In this document: positions 1 to 7,538 of the stretch, piece after piece | Position numbering within the stretch: position 1 is the first letter of the stretch | Layout of the letters: every line of letters starts with the position of its first letter | NCBI RefSeq assembly: GCF_014647535.1 | Contig: NZ_BMPJ01000015.1 | Coordinates: forward strand, 1-50,018 | Source: Thermus composti | Lineage (GTDB): Bacteria; Deinococcota; Deinococci; Deinococcales; Thermaceae | Direction of reading: 5' to 3' | Length of the DNA: 50,018 nt | Made by a program: the position numbers and the translations under genes | The notes under the pieces: generated by a model | The model's database searches: none | The model's input: the letters and a program-made list of their open reading frames with translations, nothing else | Told to the model about the DNA's origin: nothing

Positions 1-108
1 GCCTACAAGGTGCCCCGCATCATCCAGTTCCGGGAAAGCCTCCCCAAGTCCAGCGTGGGGAAGATCCTGAAGCGGGAACTCACCCGGGAGGTCCAGCCCA
101 AGCGGTAG
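1..108 (+). CDS. Acyl-CoA synthetase (AMP-binding), C-terminal end only
   Basis: Only the last 35 codons are inside the window; the gene begins upstream. The reading frame is open from base 1 and ends with TAG at 106-108. It encodes the characteristic C-terminal tail of the acyl/acetyl-CoA synthetase superfamily: '[20 protein letters not shown]' followed by KREL. In this family the lysine in 'P(K/R)(S/T)xxGKI' is the catalytic residue of the adenylation half-reaction. The substrate cannot be judged from the tail; medium- or long-chain fatty acid and acetate ligases all carry it. The downstream dodecin gene has its -10 box on top of this stop codon. Confidence 0.85.
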   Translation, partial: AYKVPRIIQFRESLPKSSVGKILKRELTREVQPKR

Positions 109-117
109 GATGGACCT

Positions 118-324
118 ATGGGCAAGGTCTACAAGAAGGTGGAGCTGGTGGGTACGAGCGAGGAGGGCCTCGAGGCCGCCATCCAGACCGCGCTGGCGCG
201 GGCGCAGAAGACCCTGCGCCACCTGGACTGGTTTGAGGTGAAGGAGATCCGGGGCACCGTCGGCGAGGGTGGGGTGAAGGAGTACCAGGTGGTCCTGGAG
301 GTGGGGTTCCGCTTAGAGGAGTAG
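118..324 (+). CDS. Dodecin, flavin-storage protein
   Basis: This 68-residue protein has the size and sequence of bacterial dodecins, which form hollow dodecamers that bind flavins (FMN or riboflavin) and buffer free flavin, with CoA also bound in the Thermus protein. Visible hallmarks are the N-terminal strand VYKKVELVG, the helix from SEEGLEAAIQTAL to RAQKT, the tryptophan in 'LDWFEVKEIRG' that stacks on flavin, and the C-terminal strand 'YQVVLEVGFRLEE'. The ATG at 118 lies six bases after TAGGAT (106-111), a TAnnnT -10 box overlapping the stop of the preceding synthetase gene. Leaderless transcription is therefore likely, although the same bases (AGGA) could act as a weak ribosome site. Confidence 0.93.
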   Translation: MGKVYKKVELVGTSEEGLEAAIQTALARAQKTLRHLDWFEVKEIRGTVGEGGVKEYQVVLEVGFRLEE

Positions 325-352
325 GTAAACTTCTCCAAAACAAGCAATAGGC

Positions 353-382
353 TTGACAACATTGGGCTCAGACTCCTACCCT
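353..382 (+). promoter_or_regulatory. Sigma-A promoter of the DUF2267 gene
   Basis: A perfect -35 TTGACA (353-358) is followed after 18 bases by TACCCT (377-382). A strong Shine-Dalgarno GGGAGGTG (389-396) lies downstream, ending six bases before the ATG at 403, so this gene has a short leader rather than a leaderless mRNA. Confidence 0.7.
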
Positions 383-402
383 GAAAATGGGAGGTGAAGC
401 CT

Positions 403-840
403 ATGAGCGCCACCGGGCTGGAGGTCTTTGACCGGACCCTCCACAAGACCCACGCCTGGCTCAAGGCCATCATGGAGGAGCTGGGCACCGAGGACCGCCA
501 CAAGGCCTACATGGCCCTGAGGGCGGTGCTCCACGCCCTGCGCGACCGGCTCACCGTGGAGGAGGTGGCCCAGCTGGGGGCGCAGCTTCCCATGCTGATC
601 CGGGGCCTCTACTACGAGGGCTGGGACCCCACGGGCAAGCCCCTGAAGGAGCGGCACAAGGAGGCCTTCCTGGCCCATGTGGCCCAGGAGCTCAAGACCC
701 CTTCCGGCCCCGCCGTGGACCCGGAGGCCGCAGTAAGGGCTGTCTTCAAGGTCCTTTCCCGGGAGATCTCCCAAGGGGAGCTAGAGGACATCCTGGGCCT
801 CCTGCCCAAGGAGCTGCGCGCCCTCTGGCCCCAAGGCTAA
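403..840 (+). CDS. DUF2267 family protein
   Basis: A 145-residue, mostly helical protein of the DUF2267 family. The family is common in bacteria, often near stress genes, but has no established biochemical role. The segment from TGLEVFDRTLHKT through 'AYMALRAVLHALRDRL' to 'AQLPMLIRGLYYEGWDP' is the family signature, and a second helical half follows (VDPEAAVRAVFKVLSREIS). The ATG at 403 is chosen because GGGAGGTG at 389-396 is ideally placed for it; a GTG at 394 is in frame but lies inside that ribosome site. It stands alone with its own promoter and is followed by a hairpin shared with the convergent HD-domain gene. Confidence 0.8.
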   Translation: MSATGLEVFDRTLHKTHAWLKAIMEELGTEDRHKAYMALRAVLHALRDRLTVEEVAQLGAQLPMLIRGLYYEGWDPTGKPLKERHKEAFLAHVAQELKTPSGPAVDPEAAVRAVFKVLSREISQGELEDILGLLPKELRALWPQG

Positions 841-907
841 GCGCCCACCCCTTAAGCTTTCCACACCGAGCCCGTGCCCTAGATCATGCGCATACCCTCT
901 TTGGGGC

Positions 908-932
908 CCCCACCGTGGCGAACACGGTGGGG
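908..932. terminator. Convergent-gene hairpin
   Basis: A perfect 10-bp inverted repeat, CCCCACCGTG (908-917) and CACGGTGGGG (923-932), with a 5-base loop, sits between the stops of the DUF2267 gene and the HD-domain gene. It lacks a clear U-tract, so it is a plausible but unproven bidirectional terminator or RNA 3'-end stabiliser. Confidence 0.5.
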
Positions 933-935
933 CAC

Positions 936-1811
936 TTAGTCCAGGACGAAGCGGTCCTCCGTCTCGTGGAGGCGCACCCGGTGGACGATGCGCTGGTCCT
1001 GGTTCCCCCCTGGCTCCGTCATGGCCACCACGGTGACGTAGGGGCGCAAAGGGCTCCTCAGAACTTTCTTGGTCAGGGTCTCCTCCACCTGGAAGATGCC
1101 GGCGGAGTTGTTCATGGTGACCTGGATCTCCACCGGCACCTTCTCCCCCTTGAGGATCCGCACCTCGTCCACCGCCAAGGCGCTGATGGAGTGGATGTCT
1201 ATACTCCCCAGGGCGAAGGCCTTCCTGCCCCGGCCCTTGGTGATGTCGGTCCCGTCCGCCACGGCGGTGATCCCCGCCTCAATGGTCAAGGGCTCCGGGG
1301 AGAGGTCGTGGCTATAAATGCTGTGAAGCATCAGGGCCCTGAGGGCGGTGCGCTGCTCGGGATCGGGGTAGAGCTTGTCCAGGATGCGGTTCAGGATGGG
1401 GAGGGCCAGGGCGACCCCAAAGGCCTCGTGCCCCTCCCGGTGCACCTGGTTGCCCAGGTCGTGGAGCATGGTGGAAAGGAGGACCACCACGTGGGCGTCC
1501 TCCAGATCCCCGGCCCCCGACTCCAGGGTGTCCAGCCGCACCCCTGCTTCGGCCAAAAGCTGGAGGATGGCCACGCTGGCCGCCCCGGTGAGGAGGGCGT
1601 GGACCCGGCCGTGGTCGTTGTAGCCCAGCTTGCGCATGGTGATGTAGTTGGCCATGTTCCAACCGGCGCGGGCCTCCGGGTCCTGGACGAGGAGCTCGTA
1701 GGCCTTGAGGGCCTTGGGGAAGGCCTTAAGCCGCTCGCGGATGGCCTGGTCGGCCTCGGCGTAGAGCTTGGCCTTGGGACTGGCTACGTGGACCACGCGT
1801 TCTCCCGTCAT
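936..1811 (-). CDS. HD-domain phosphohydrolase
   Basis: This 291-residue protein carries an HD-type metal-dependent phosphohydrolase domain. The histidine in 'NDHGRVHALLTG' and the paired residues in 'STMLHDLGNQVHREGH' form the H...HD metal site, and later 'AGITAVADGTDITKGRGR' provides the distal aspartate. HD proteins hydrolyse nucleotides or second messengers; the substrate here is not evident. The C-terminal third (from about 'IDIHSISALAVDEVRI') is a beta-rich region of unknown role. The ATG at 1811 is preferred over an in-frame GTG at 1823 because AAGGTGAGG lies just upstream of it. It is the last gene of a minus-strand run that begins with the ABC ATPase; the 43-base gap to the enoyl-CoA hydratase gene allows cotranscription. 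Confidence 0.85.
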   Translation of the reverse strand: MTGERVVHVASPKAKLYAEADQAIRERLKAFPKALKAYELLVQDPEARAGWNMANYITMRKLGYNDHGRVHALLTGAASVAILQLLAEAGVRLDTLESGAGDLEDAHVVVLLSTMLHDLGNQVHREGHEAFGVALALPILNRILDKLYPDPEQRTALRALMLHSIYSHDLSPEPLTIEAGITAVADGTDITKGRGRKAFALGSIDIHSISALAVDEVRILKGEKVPVEIQVTMNNSAGIFQVEETLTKKVLRSPLRPYVTVVAMTEPGGNQDQRIVHRVRLHETEDRFVLD

Positions 1812-1854
1812 GGGCACCCTCACCTTACCCCAGGGCCGGAAAGAAAAAGGAACC

Positions 1855-2664
1855 TCACTCCCCCTTGAACACCGGCGGCCGCTTCTCCAGGAAGGCCCGC
1901 ACCCCCTCCTTCATGTCCTCCGTGGCGGCGGCGTAGCCGAAGAGGTCGGCCTCAATCTCCAAGGCCTCGGCCAGGTCCAGCCCCTCCCCCCGCACCACGC
2001 TCTCCTTGGCCAGGGCCAGGGCGATGGGGGCGTTTTTCAGGATCTTCTGGGCGAGCTTCTTGGCCTCCTCCAGGGCGTCCTCCCCCACCCGGTTCACCAG
2101 TCCCAGCATGAGGGCCTCCTCCGCGTCCACGTGCCGCCCGGTGAAGATCAGGTCCAAGGCCCGCCCCCGGCCGATGAGGCGGGGCAGGCGCTGGGTGCCC
2201 CCGAAGCCGGGGATGAGGCCAAGCCCCACCTCAGGCAGGCCCAGCTTGGCCCCCTTGGCCGCCACCCTGAGGTCGCAGGCCAGGGCGAGCTCTAGCCCCC
2301 CGCCCAGAGCGTAGCCGTGGATGGCGGCGATGGTGGGGATGGGCAGGGCGGCGATCTCGGCAAAGACCTGCTGGCCCAAAAGGGCGTACTCCCGGGCGGT
2401 GAAGGGGTCCTTCAGGGCAGCGATCTCCTTAAGGTCCGCCCCGGCGGCGAAGGCCCGCCCCTCGCCCCGGAAGATGGCCACCCGGGCCTCGGGGTCTTGG
2501 GCGATCACCTCGGCCACCTGGGCGAGCTCCTCCAAGACCTCCCGGGACAGGGCGTTCAAGGCCTCGGGGCGCTTCAGGGTGACTAGGGCGATGCCCTCCT
2601 CCACCTCGTAAGCCAGGTGCTGAAACTCCGGGATCTCCAGGACGAACTCGTGCTCGTGCTCCAT
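1855..2664 (-). CDS. Enoyl-CoA hydratase (crotonase family)
   Basis: A 269-residue crotonase-fold protein, likely catalysing hydration of trans-2-enoyl-CoA in fatty-acid or phenylacetate-type beta-oxidation. Both catalytic glutamates of true hydratases are visible: one in 'GYALGGGLELALACDLR' and one in 'LGLPEVGLGLIPGFGGTQRL'. The oxyanion-hole segment 'GRAFAAGADLKEI' and the CoA-binding helices follow family order. The N-terminus has about 10 extra acidic residues (MEHEHEFVLE) before the usual start. The start ATG has GGAGG upstream, overlapping the end of the purine nucleoside phosphorylase gene (stop at 2668-2670), so the two are translationally close and probably cotranscribed. The link between a hydratase and a nucleoside phosphorylase is not obvious. 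Confidence 0.9.
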   Translation of the reverse strand: MEHEHEFVLEIPEFQHLAYEVEEGIALVTLKRPEALNALSREVLEELAQVAEVIAQDPEARVAIFRGEGRAFAAGADLKEIAALKDPFTAREYALLGQQVFAEIAALPIPTIAAIHGYALGGGLELALACDLRVAAKGAKLGLPEVGLGLIPGFGGTQRLPRLIGRGRALDLIFTGRHVDAEEALMLGLVNRVGEDALEEAKKLAQKILKNAPIALALAKESVVRGEGLDLAEALEIEADLFGYAAATEDMKEGVRAFLEKRPPVFKGE

Positions 2665-2667
2665 GGT

Positions 2668-3375
2668 TCAAACCTCCAGGACGGCCTCGAGGGCCACCTC
2701 CACCATACGCCGTATCCCCTCCTGGAGCACCTCCTGCGGGTAAAGCTCCGAAGCCCCGATCTGGTTGGAAACGACAAGAAGGGCCCCCGCCCGCACTCCC
2801 CGCATCCTTCCCAGGAGGAAGAGGGCGCTAGCCTCCATCTCAAAGGCCAAGACCCCAAAGCGGGCCCACTTGCGGGCCTCCTCGGGGGTGGTGGCGTAAA
2901 AAGCGTCCTCGGTGGCGATGAGCCCCACGTGGTGGGGGTAGCCCTTGGCCTCGGCCTGGGCCCAAAGGGCGCGGAAAAGCAGGGGATCGGGCACGGGGGC
3001 GTAGGGAAGCCCCCCCAGGTACTGGCGGGTGGCCCCGTCCAGGGGCACCGCCCCTTGGGCGATGACCAAATCGCCCGGGGCCAAGGCCTCGTCCACCGCC
3101 CCGCAGGTGCCCACCCGGAGGAGGACCCGGGCCCCAAGCCGGATCAGCTCCTCGGCCACGATGCTGGCCGAAGGGGCCCCCATCCCCGTGGTCTGGACGG
3201 AGACGGGCACCCCCTTGTACCGCCCCGTGTACCCCCAAAGCCCCCGGTGGGTGTTGTAGCGGACGGGCTCCTCCAGGAAGTTCTGGGCGATCCACTCCGC
3301 CCGCCCCGGGTCCCCGGGAAGGAGGACCCTTTCCGCCACGTCCCCCGGCCTAGCCCGCACGTGGATGGGACTCAT
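2668..3375 (-). CDS. deoD: Purine nucleoside phosphorylase (DeoD-type)
   Basis: A 235-residue hexameric-type (NP-I family) purine nucleoside phosphorylase, which splits purine nucleosides with phosphate into base and ribose-1-phosphate for salvage. Key segments are the phosphate-binding 'LLPGDPGRAEWIA', 'TTGMGAPSASIVAEELIRLG', 'LLRVGTCGAVDE' and the nucleoside-binding 'AFEMEASALFLLG' with its conserved Glu-Met-Glu. The usual Asp of the purine-site loop (S-D in E. coli) is replaced here by N in 'VVSNQIGA', as in nucleoside phosphorylases with altered base preference. TATCCT on the minus strand (3389-3384) lies eight bases before the ATG, consistent with a leaderless promoter. It begins three genes read toward lower coordinates, but could also be read from the ABC ATPase gene upstream. 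Confidence 0.93.
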   Translation of the reverse strand: MSPIHVRARPGDVAERVLLPGDPGRAEWIAQNFLEEPVRYNTHRGLWGYTGRYKGVPVSVQTTGMGAPSASIVAEELIRLGARVLLRVGTCGAVDEALAPGDLVIAQGAVPLDGATRQYLGGLPYAPVPDPLLFRALWAQAEAKGYPHHVGLIATEDAFYATTPEEARKWARFGVLAFEMEASALFLLGRMRGVRAGALLVVSNQIGASELYPQEVLQEGIRRMVEVALEAVLEV

Positions 3376-3389
3376 ACCGTCTAAGGATA

Positions 3390-4019
3390 CTACAGCCTGA
3401 GGGCCGGAAGGCCTTCCACCAAGGCCTCGTCGTGGGTGGCGAGGAGGAGAGCCGCCCCCACCTCCCGGGCAAGGCCCAGGAAAAGGCCCAAAACCTCCCG
3501 GGCCTGGCGGCGGTCCAGGCTCGCCGTGGGCTCGTCCGCCAGGAGAAGCCGTGGCCTCGGGTAAAGGGCCCGGGCCACCGCCACCCGCTGCCTCTCCCCC
3601 CCGGAAAGCCGCTGGGGGAGGAAGTGGGCCCTTTCCTCAAGCCCAAGCCGCGCCAGAAGGGAAAGGGCCCACCTTCGGTCCACCCGGCCCAGGAGGTACC
3701 CCGGGGCCAGGACGTTTTCCAAAGCGGTGAGCTCGGGGAAGAGGAAGTGGTGCTGGAAGACGAAGCCCACGAAGCCCAGGCGGAGCCGGGCCAAGGCCCC
3801 CTCCCCAAGGCCCCGGATGGGCCTCCCCTCCCAGAACACCTCCCCCTCCTGCAAGGGCAGAAGCCCCGCCAAAAGGTGAAGCAACGTGGTCTTGCCGCTT
3901 CCTGAGGGGCCCAGGACGGCCAAGGCCTCCCCCGGCCCCAAGGCGAAGGAAAGCCCCCGAAAGAGGGGGCTGTTGGCGTAAGCGAAGCCCAGGTCCCTGG
4001 CCTCCAGCACCGGCCGCAT
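3390..4019 (-). CDS. ABC transporter ATP-binding protein, LolD/MacB-like
   Basis: A 209-residue ATPase with all nucleotide-binding motifs: Walker A 'GPSGSGKTTLLHLL', Q-loop 'FVGFVFQHHFLFPELTALEN', signature 'LSGGERQRVAVARAL', Walker B 'RLLLADEPTASLD' and H-loop 'LATHDEAL'. Best resemblance is to the LolD/FtsE/MacB group of lipoprotein or MacB-type exporters. No permease lies nearby, so the partner is unknown. The frame stays open upstream to 4238, but that extension runs through crp and its promoter, so ATG 4019 is used; a GTG three codons in, eight bases after AGAGG, is an alternative. It is divergent from crp. Confidence 0.85.
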   Translation of the reverse strand: MRPVLEARDLGFAYANSPLFRGLSFALGPGEALAVLGPSGSGKTTLLHLLAGLLPLQEGEVFWEGRPIRGLGEGALARLRLGFVGFVFQHHFLFPELTALENVLAPGYLLGRVDRRWALSLLARLGLEERAHFLPQRLSGGERQRVAVARALYPRPRLLLADEPTASLDRRQAREVLGLFLGLAREVGAALLLATHDEALVEGLPALRL

Positions 4020-4031
4020 CCTCTCATGGTC

Positions 4032-4067
4032 TAGGCAGAAGATGAAGGTTAGGTTAGAGTTAAACCG
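4032..4067 (+). promoter_or_regulatory. Leaderless promoter of crp
   Basis: TAGGCA (4032-4037) at -35, a 17-base spacer, then TAGAGT (4055-4060) and exactly seven bases before the ATG at 4068. No Shine-Dalgarno is present. This is the standard leaderless arrangement in Thermus. Confidence 0.65.
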
Positions 4068-4718
4068 ATGGTGCCCTCCCCCCTGTTCCAAGGCTTGAGG
4101 CCAGAGGAGGTCCGGTTGGCCCTTTCCTACTTCCAGGAAAGGCCCCTGGCCAAGGGACGGCTCGTCTTTCAGCAGGGGGACCTGGGCCAGGCCCTCTACT
4201 TGGTGGCCCAAGGCCGCATCCGGCTCTACCGCCTCCACCTAGGAGGGCAGGAACGGACCCTAGGCTTCATGGGCCCTGGGGGGGTGTTCGGGGAGATGGC
4301 CCTTCTGGAGGAAGGGGAAAGGAGCGCCAGCGCCGTCGCCGAGGAGGATAGCCTCCTTTTGGCCCTCTACCGGGAGGCCTACCTCGCCCTCCTCCAGCGC
4401 CTTCCCCTGGTGGGGCACAACCTGGCCCGGATCCTGGCCCAGCGCCTAAGGGAAGCCAACCTGGAAATGGACCTCCTGGCCTTTGAGGAGGCGCAAAGCC
4501 GGGTGGCCTACGCCCTCTTGAAGCTCCTCAAGCAGGGCTTGGGACCCGAACTGGCCCTTAGGCACCAGGACCTGGCCGCCTTGGCGGGAGCGAGCCGGGA
4601 GACCGTGACCCGGGTCCTCCACGAGCTCCAAAGGCTTGGGATCGTAAACCTGGCCCCGGGAAGGGTATGGGTGGGAAACCCGGCCCTCCTGGAGGAGGTG
4701 GCCTTCGGGCTGCTGTAA
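4068..4718 (+). CDS. crp: CRP/FNR-family transcription regulator (cAMP receptor protein)
   Basis: A 216-residue CRP-family regulator. Residues about 1-125 are the cyclic-nucleotide-binding barrel; 'VFGEMALLEEGERSASAVA' is the phosphate-binding cassette with the Glu and Arg-Ser expected to hold cAMP. A long dimer helix follows (RLREANLEMDLLAFEEAQ), then a winged helix-turn-helix near 168-200 with recognition helix 'ASRETVTRVLHELQRLG'. It closely resembles the T. thermophilus protein shown to activate promoters in a cAMP-dependent way. No redox cysteines are present, which argues against an FNR role. Translation probably starts on a leaderless mRNA. comB follows after nine bases and is likely cotranscribed. 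Confidence 0.88.
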   Translation: MVPSPLFQGLRPEEVRLALSYFQERPLAKGRLVFQQGDLGQALYLVAQGRIRLYRLHLGGQERTLGFMGPGGVFGEMALLEEGERSASAVAEEDSLLLALYREAYLALLQRLPLVGHNLARILAQRLREANLEMDLLAFEEAQSRVAYALLKLLKQGLGPELALRHQDLAALAGASRETVTRVLHELQRLGIVNLAPGRVWVGNPALLEEVAFGLL

Positions 4719-4727
4719 GGAGGAAGG

Positions 4728-5456
4728 GTGCGTCTGCGCGTTGACCTCTTACCCACGGCGGAAGCGGCCTACCCCGATGTGGTGTTGGTGGTGGACGTGA
4801 TCCGGGCCACCACCACCGCCGCCTGCTTTTTGGAGGCGGGGGCGGAGGCCCTTTACTGGGTGGCGGACCTGGAGACCGCCAAGGCCTTCAAGGACGAGGA
4901 CGTGGTCCTGGCCGGGGAGGTGGGAGGGCTTAGACCGGCGGGGTTTGACCTGGGGAACTCCCCCAGGGAGGCCCTCGAGGCCCCGGTGGGGGGGAAGATC
5001 GTGGTGATGAGCACCACCAACGGCACCAAGGCCGCCCACCTGGCCGCCCGGAGCGCCAAACACGTCCTCTTGGCCTCCCTTTACAACGCCCACGCCGCCG
5101 CCCGCCTGGCGAGGGAGCTGGCCACGGAGGAGGTGGCCATCCTCTGCGCCGGGAAGGAGGGGCGGGCGGGCCTGGACGACCTCTACACCGCCGGGGTCCT
5201 GGCGGAGTACCTGGGGTTTTTGGGAGAGGTGGAGCCCGAGGACGGGGCCCGGATCGCCCTGGCGGTGAAGCGGGCCTACCAGGACCCCTTGGAAGCCTTA
5301 AGCCTTTCCGCCGCCGCCTTGGCCCTGAAGGGAGTGGGCCTCGAGGCCGACATCCCCTTCTGCGCCCAGGTGGCCAAGGCCCCCACCGTCCCCCTCCTCT
5401 CGGGACGGGTGGGGGCGGCCTTGGTCTTCAAGCGGGCCCTGCCCGGCCAGACCTAA
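4728..5456 (+). CDS. comB: ComB family 2-phosphosulfolactate phosphatase homologue
   Basis: A 242-residue protein of the ComB family, named for the Mg-dependent enzyme that dephosphorylates 2-phosphosulfolactate in coenzyme M synthesis. The family landmarks are visible: '[23 protein letters not shown]', here split as [14 protein letters not shown] then CFLEAGAE, '[19 protein letters not shown]', '[11 protein letters not shown]' and '[11 protein letters not shown]'. Thermus is not known to make coenzyme M, so the real substrate is probably another phosphorylated hydroxyacid. GTG at 4728 is the first start, with AAGGAGGAAGG directly upstream. It follows crp closely and is convergent with the M20 peptidase gene, from which only 23 bases separate it. 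Confidence 0.85.
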   Translation: MRLRVDLLPTAEAAYPDVVLVVDVIRATTTAACFLEAGAEALYWVADLETAKAFKDEDVVLAGEVGGLRPAGFDLGNSPREALEAPVGGKIVVMSTTNGTKAAHLAARSAKHVLLASLYNAHAAARLARELATEEVAILCAGKEGRAGLDDLYTAGVLAEYLGFLGEVEPEDGARIALAVKRAYQDPLEALSLSAAALALKGVGLEADIPFCAQVAKAPTVPLLSGRVGAALVFKRALPGQT

Positions 5457-5479
5457 TCCGAGAGACCCCCTCGGGGTAC

Positions 5480-6796
5480 TTAGAGGCCTTCTTGGGCCAA
5501 AAGCTCGTGGAAGCGCCGGATGGCGGCGATCCCCTTTTCCAGGTTGACCAGGTCCAGCTTCTCGTTGGGGGCGTGGAGGTTGTCGTCGGGAAGGCCCAGG
5601 CCCAAAAGGACGATGGGGACCCCCAGGGCCTCCTTGAGCTCGGCCACCACGGGGATCGTCCCCCCCTCCCGGGTGTAAACGGGAGGCCTCCCCCAGACCT
5701 CCTCCAAGGCCCGGGCCATGAGGCGCATGGGGGGGCTATGGGGATCGGTGAGGACGGGCTTCCCCCCGTGGAGCCTTTTCACCGCAAGCTGATAGCCGGG
5801 AGGGCAGAGGGCCTTCAGGTAGGCCTCCGCCAGGTCTGCCACCGCCTCCGGGTCCTGGTCCGGCACCAGGCGCATGGAAAGCTTCATCCCCGCCTCGGCG
5901 GGGATCACCGTCTTGGAGCCCTCTCCCTGGTAGCCGCCCCAGATGCCGTTGGGGTCCAGGGTGGGCCGGGCCCAAAGCCTTTCCAGAGGGGAATAGCCCT
6001 CTTCCCCCGGCAGGACCTCCACCCCAAGCTCCCGCTTCAAGGCCTCCTCGTCCAAGGAGGGCCAAAGCCTCCTTTCCTCCTCCGAGGGAGGGCGCACCCC
6101 CTCGTAAAAGCCCGGGATCAGGATCTTCCCCGTCCTCTCGTCCTTGAGCCGGGCGAGGAGCCACCCCAGGGCCTGGATGGGGTTCGGGGCCACGCCCCCG
6201 AAGGCCCCCGAGTGCAGGTCCCGCCTCGCCCCCTTAAGGTGCACCTCCAGGTAGCAAAGCCCCCTTAGGCCGTAGGTGAGGGTGGGGGTGTGGGGGGCGA
6301 ACATGGCCCCGTCGGAGATGAGGACCACGTCCGCCCGGAGCTTCTCCCGGTTTTCCCGCACGAAGGCGGGAAGGTGGGGGCTTCCGATCTCCTCCTCCCC
6401 CTCCACTAAAAACTTCACGTTCACCCGGGCGGAAAGGCCCTCCAAAGCCGCCACGTGGGCCCAAAGCTGCCCCTTGTCGTCGGAGGCCCCCCGGGCGTAA
6501 AGCCGCCCGTCCTTCACCACCGGGGCAAAGGGCGGGGTCTCCCAAAGCTCCAGGGGGTCTTCCGGCTGGACATCGTAGTGGCCGTAGACCAGGACCGTGG
6601 GGGCCCCCTCCTCCACGATCCTTTCCGCGTAGAGGATGGGGTGAAGGGGGGTCTCGTGGAGCTCGGTGGCGAAGCCCAGGGCCTTGAGCCTTTCCCCAAG
6701 CCAAAGGGCCGCCCGGCGCACCTCGCCTTTGCGGGCGGGGTCGGTGGAGACCGAGGGGATGGACAGAAACTCCAGTAGGGGCTCTAAGACCTTCAT
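5480..6796 (-). CDS. M20 family dipeptidase/metallopeptidase
   Basis: A 438-residue M20 (ArgE/DapE/CPG2-type) zinc peptidase. Metal ligands and catalytic residues appear in order: '[13 protein letters not shown]' (His and Asp), '[13 protein letters not shown]' (bridging Asp), '[14 protein letters not shown]' (catalytic Glu-Glu pair), 'VLISDGAMF' and 'PNEKLDL' near the C-terminus. The dimerisation domain occupies about residues 180-330, including '[15 protein letters not shown]'. The length matches the CNDP/PepV-like dipeptidases. The ATG overlaps the TGA stop of the HspR gene (ATGA), so the two are translationally coupled. No signal peptide, so it is cytoplasmic. Convergent with comB. Confidence 0.9.
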   Translation of the reverse strand: MKVLEPLLEFLSIPSVSTDPARKGEVRRAALWLGERLKALGFATELHETPLHPILYAERIVEEGAPTVLVYGHYDVQPEDPLELWETPPFAPVVKDGRLYARGASDDKGQLWAHVAALEGLSARVNVKFLVEGEEEIGSPHLPAFVRENREKLRADVVLISDGAMFAPHTPTLTYGLRGLCYLEVHLKGARRDLHSGAFGGVAPNPIQALGWLLARLKDERTGKILIPGFYEGVRPPSEEERRLWPSLDEEALKRELGVEVLPGEEGYSPLERLWARPTLDPNGIWGGYQGEGSKTVIPAEAGMKLSMRLVPDQDPEAVADLAEAYLKALCPPGYQLAVKRLHGGKPVLTDPHSPPMRLMARALEEVWGRPPVYTREGGTIPVVAELKEALGVPIVLLGLGLPDDNLHAPNEKLDLVNLEKGIAAIRRFHELLAQEGL

Positions 6797-7491
6797 GCCC
6801 CCATGCTACCCTCTTCCGCCAGGGCCTTGCCCTCTTCCAGAAGGAGGAGCTTAAGCCGGGTGACCTCGGCCTCAAAGCGGGCCTGCAAGGCCTCCAGCTC
6901 CGCGCGAAGCCGCATGATCTCCTCCACCCCTGCTAGGTTCACCCCTAGCTCCTGCGTCAGGCGGCGGATCTCCCTAAGCTTCTCAATGTCCCGCTCCGAG
7001 TAAAGCCTCGTCTTCCCGCTAGACCGCTTCGGCTTGATCAAACCCTTCCTCTCGTAAAGCCTTAGCGTCTGCGGGTGCATCTCCACAAGCTCCGCCGCCA
7101 CGCTGATCACGTAGACGGGGCGGTCCTTGGGGGAGGGTTTCTCCGCCTCCTTGGGGGGCGGGAGGGCCTTGCGCTCAAGCTCTTGGAAACGGTCGCCAAG
7201 CTCCCGCTTAAGCCGGGCCACCTCCTGTTCAAAGCGGGCCTGGAGGGCCTCGAGCTCCGCGCGAAGCCGCATGATCTCCTCCACCCCCGCCAGGTTCACC
7301 CCTAGCTCCTGCGTCAGACGGCGGATCTCCCTAAGCTTCTCAATGTCCCGCTCCGAGTAAAGCCTCGTCTTCCCGCTAGACCGCTTCGGCTTGATCAAAC
7401 CCTTCCTCTCGTAAAGCCTTAGCGTCTGCGGGTGCATCTCCACAAGCTCCGCCGCCACACTGATCACGTACACGGGACGGTCCTTGTCCAT
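6793..7491 (-). CDS. hspR: HspR-type MerR regulator with two tandem complete HspR units
   Basis: About 232 residues made of two head-to-tail copies of an HspR (MerR-family heat-shock repressor) unit, joined by a linker containing '[16 protein letters not shown]'. Each unit carries the helix-turn-helix '[20 protein letters not shown]', the wing '[20 protein letters not shown]', a second DNA-binding helix '[19 protein letters not shown]' and a coiled-coil '[18 protein letters not shown]'. HspR normally is a single unit of about 120-150 residues that dimerises on HAIR sites near dnaK and clpB. Start choice is uncertain: ATG 7491 follows GGGAGGAG at 11 bases, while ATG 7527 lies five bases after a perfect TATAAT. 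It is coupled (ATGA) to the M20 peptidase. No HAIR-like operator was found in this window. Confidence 0.85.
   Translation of the reverse strand: MDKDRPVYVISVAAELVEMHPQTLRLYERKGLIKPKRSSGKTRLYSERDIEKLREIRRLTQELGVNLAGVEEIMRLRAELEALQARFEQEVARLKRELGDRFQELERKALPPPKEAEKPSPKDRPVYVISVAAELVEMHPQTLRLYERKGLIKPKRSSGKTRLYSERDIEKLREIRRLTQELGVNLAGVEEIMRLRAELEALQARFEAEVTRLKLLLLEEGKALAEEGSMGA
6850..7129 (-). repeat. hspR: Intragenic direct repeat, copy 2 (C-terminal half of HspR)
   Basis: This about 280-base segment repeats 7207-7486 with a constant offset of 357 bases (119 codons). From 6900 to 7120 only a handful of substitutions separate the copies. The match is at DNA level, not only protein level, so the duplication is recent or is kept uniform by gene conversion. 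Confidence 0.9.
7207..7486 (-). repeat. hspR: Intragenic direct repeat, copy 1 (N-terminal half of HspR)
   Basis: Partner of 6850-7129, same orientation, offset 357 bases. It encodes the first HspR unit. Confidence 0.9.
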
Positions 7492-7532
7492 AGGCCCTAA
7501 GCTCCTCCCGCTAAGCCCACCTACCATTTTTC

Positions 7533-7538
7533 ATTATA
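7533..7538 (-). promoter_or_regulatory. -10 box (TATAAT) for the tandem HspR gene
   Basis: A perfect TATAAT reads leftward immediately after the stop codon of the IclR gene (7534), with TTGCGC about 19 bases upstream as a weak -35. It suggests that HspR has its own promoter even though it follows the IclR gene on the same strand. Confidence 0.5.

Noticed and set aside
915-1868. 317-codon plus-strand open frame opposite the HD-domain gene
   Set aside because: It is an antisense shadow of a well-supported gene, rich in Gly/His/Pro/Val as expected from reverse-frame G+C-rich DNA, and has no family match that I can see.
4020-4238. N-terminal extension of the ABC ATPase to 4238
   Set aside because: It would run through the crp promoter and start of crp, and adds 73 residues not found in LolD-type ATPases.
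4728-5456. Coenzyme M biosynthesis locus suggested by ComB
   Set aside because: No other com genes are nearby and Thermus is not known to make coenzyme M; ComB-family membership alone does not define the pathway.
5458-5476. Terminator between comB and the M20 peptidase
   Set aside because: Only a five-base inverted repeat (CCGAG/CTCGG) without a U-tract; too weak to list.
6850-7486. CRISPR-like or insertion-sequence repeat
   Set aside because: Only two copies, in frame within one gene, with no spacers, terminal inverted repeats or transposase.
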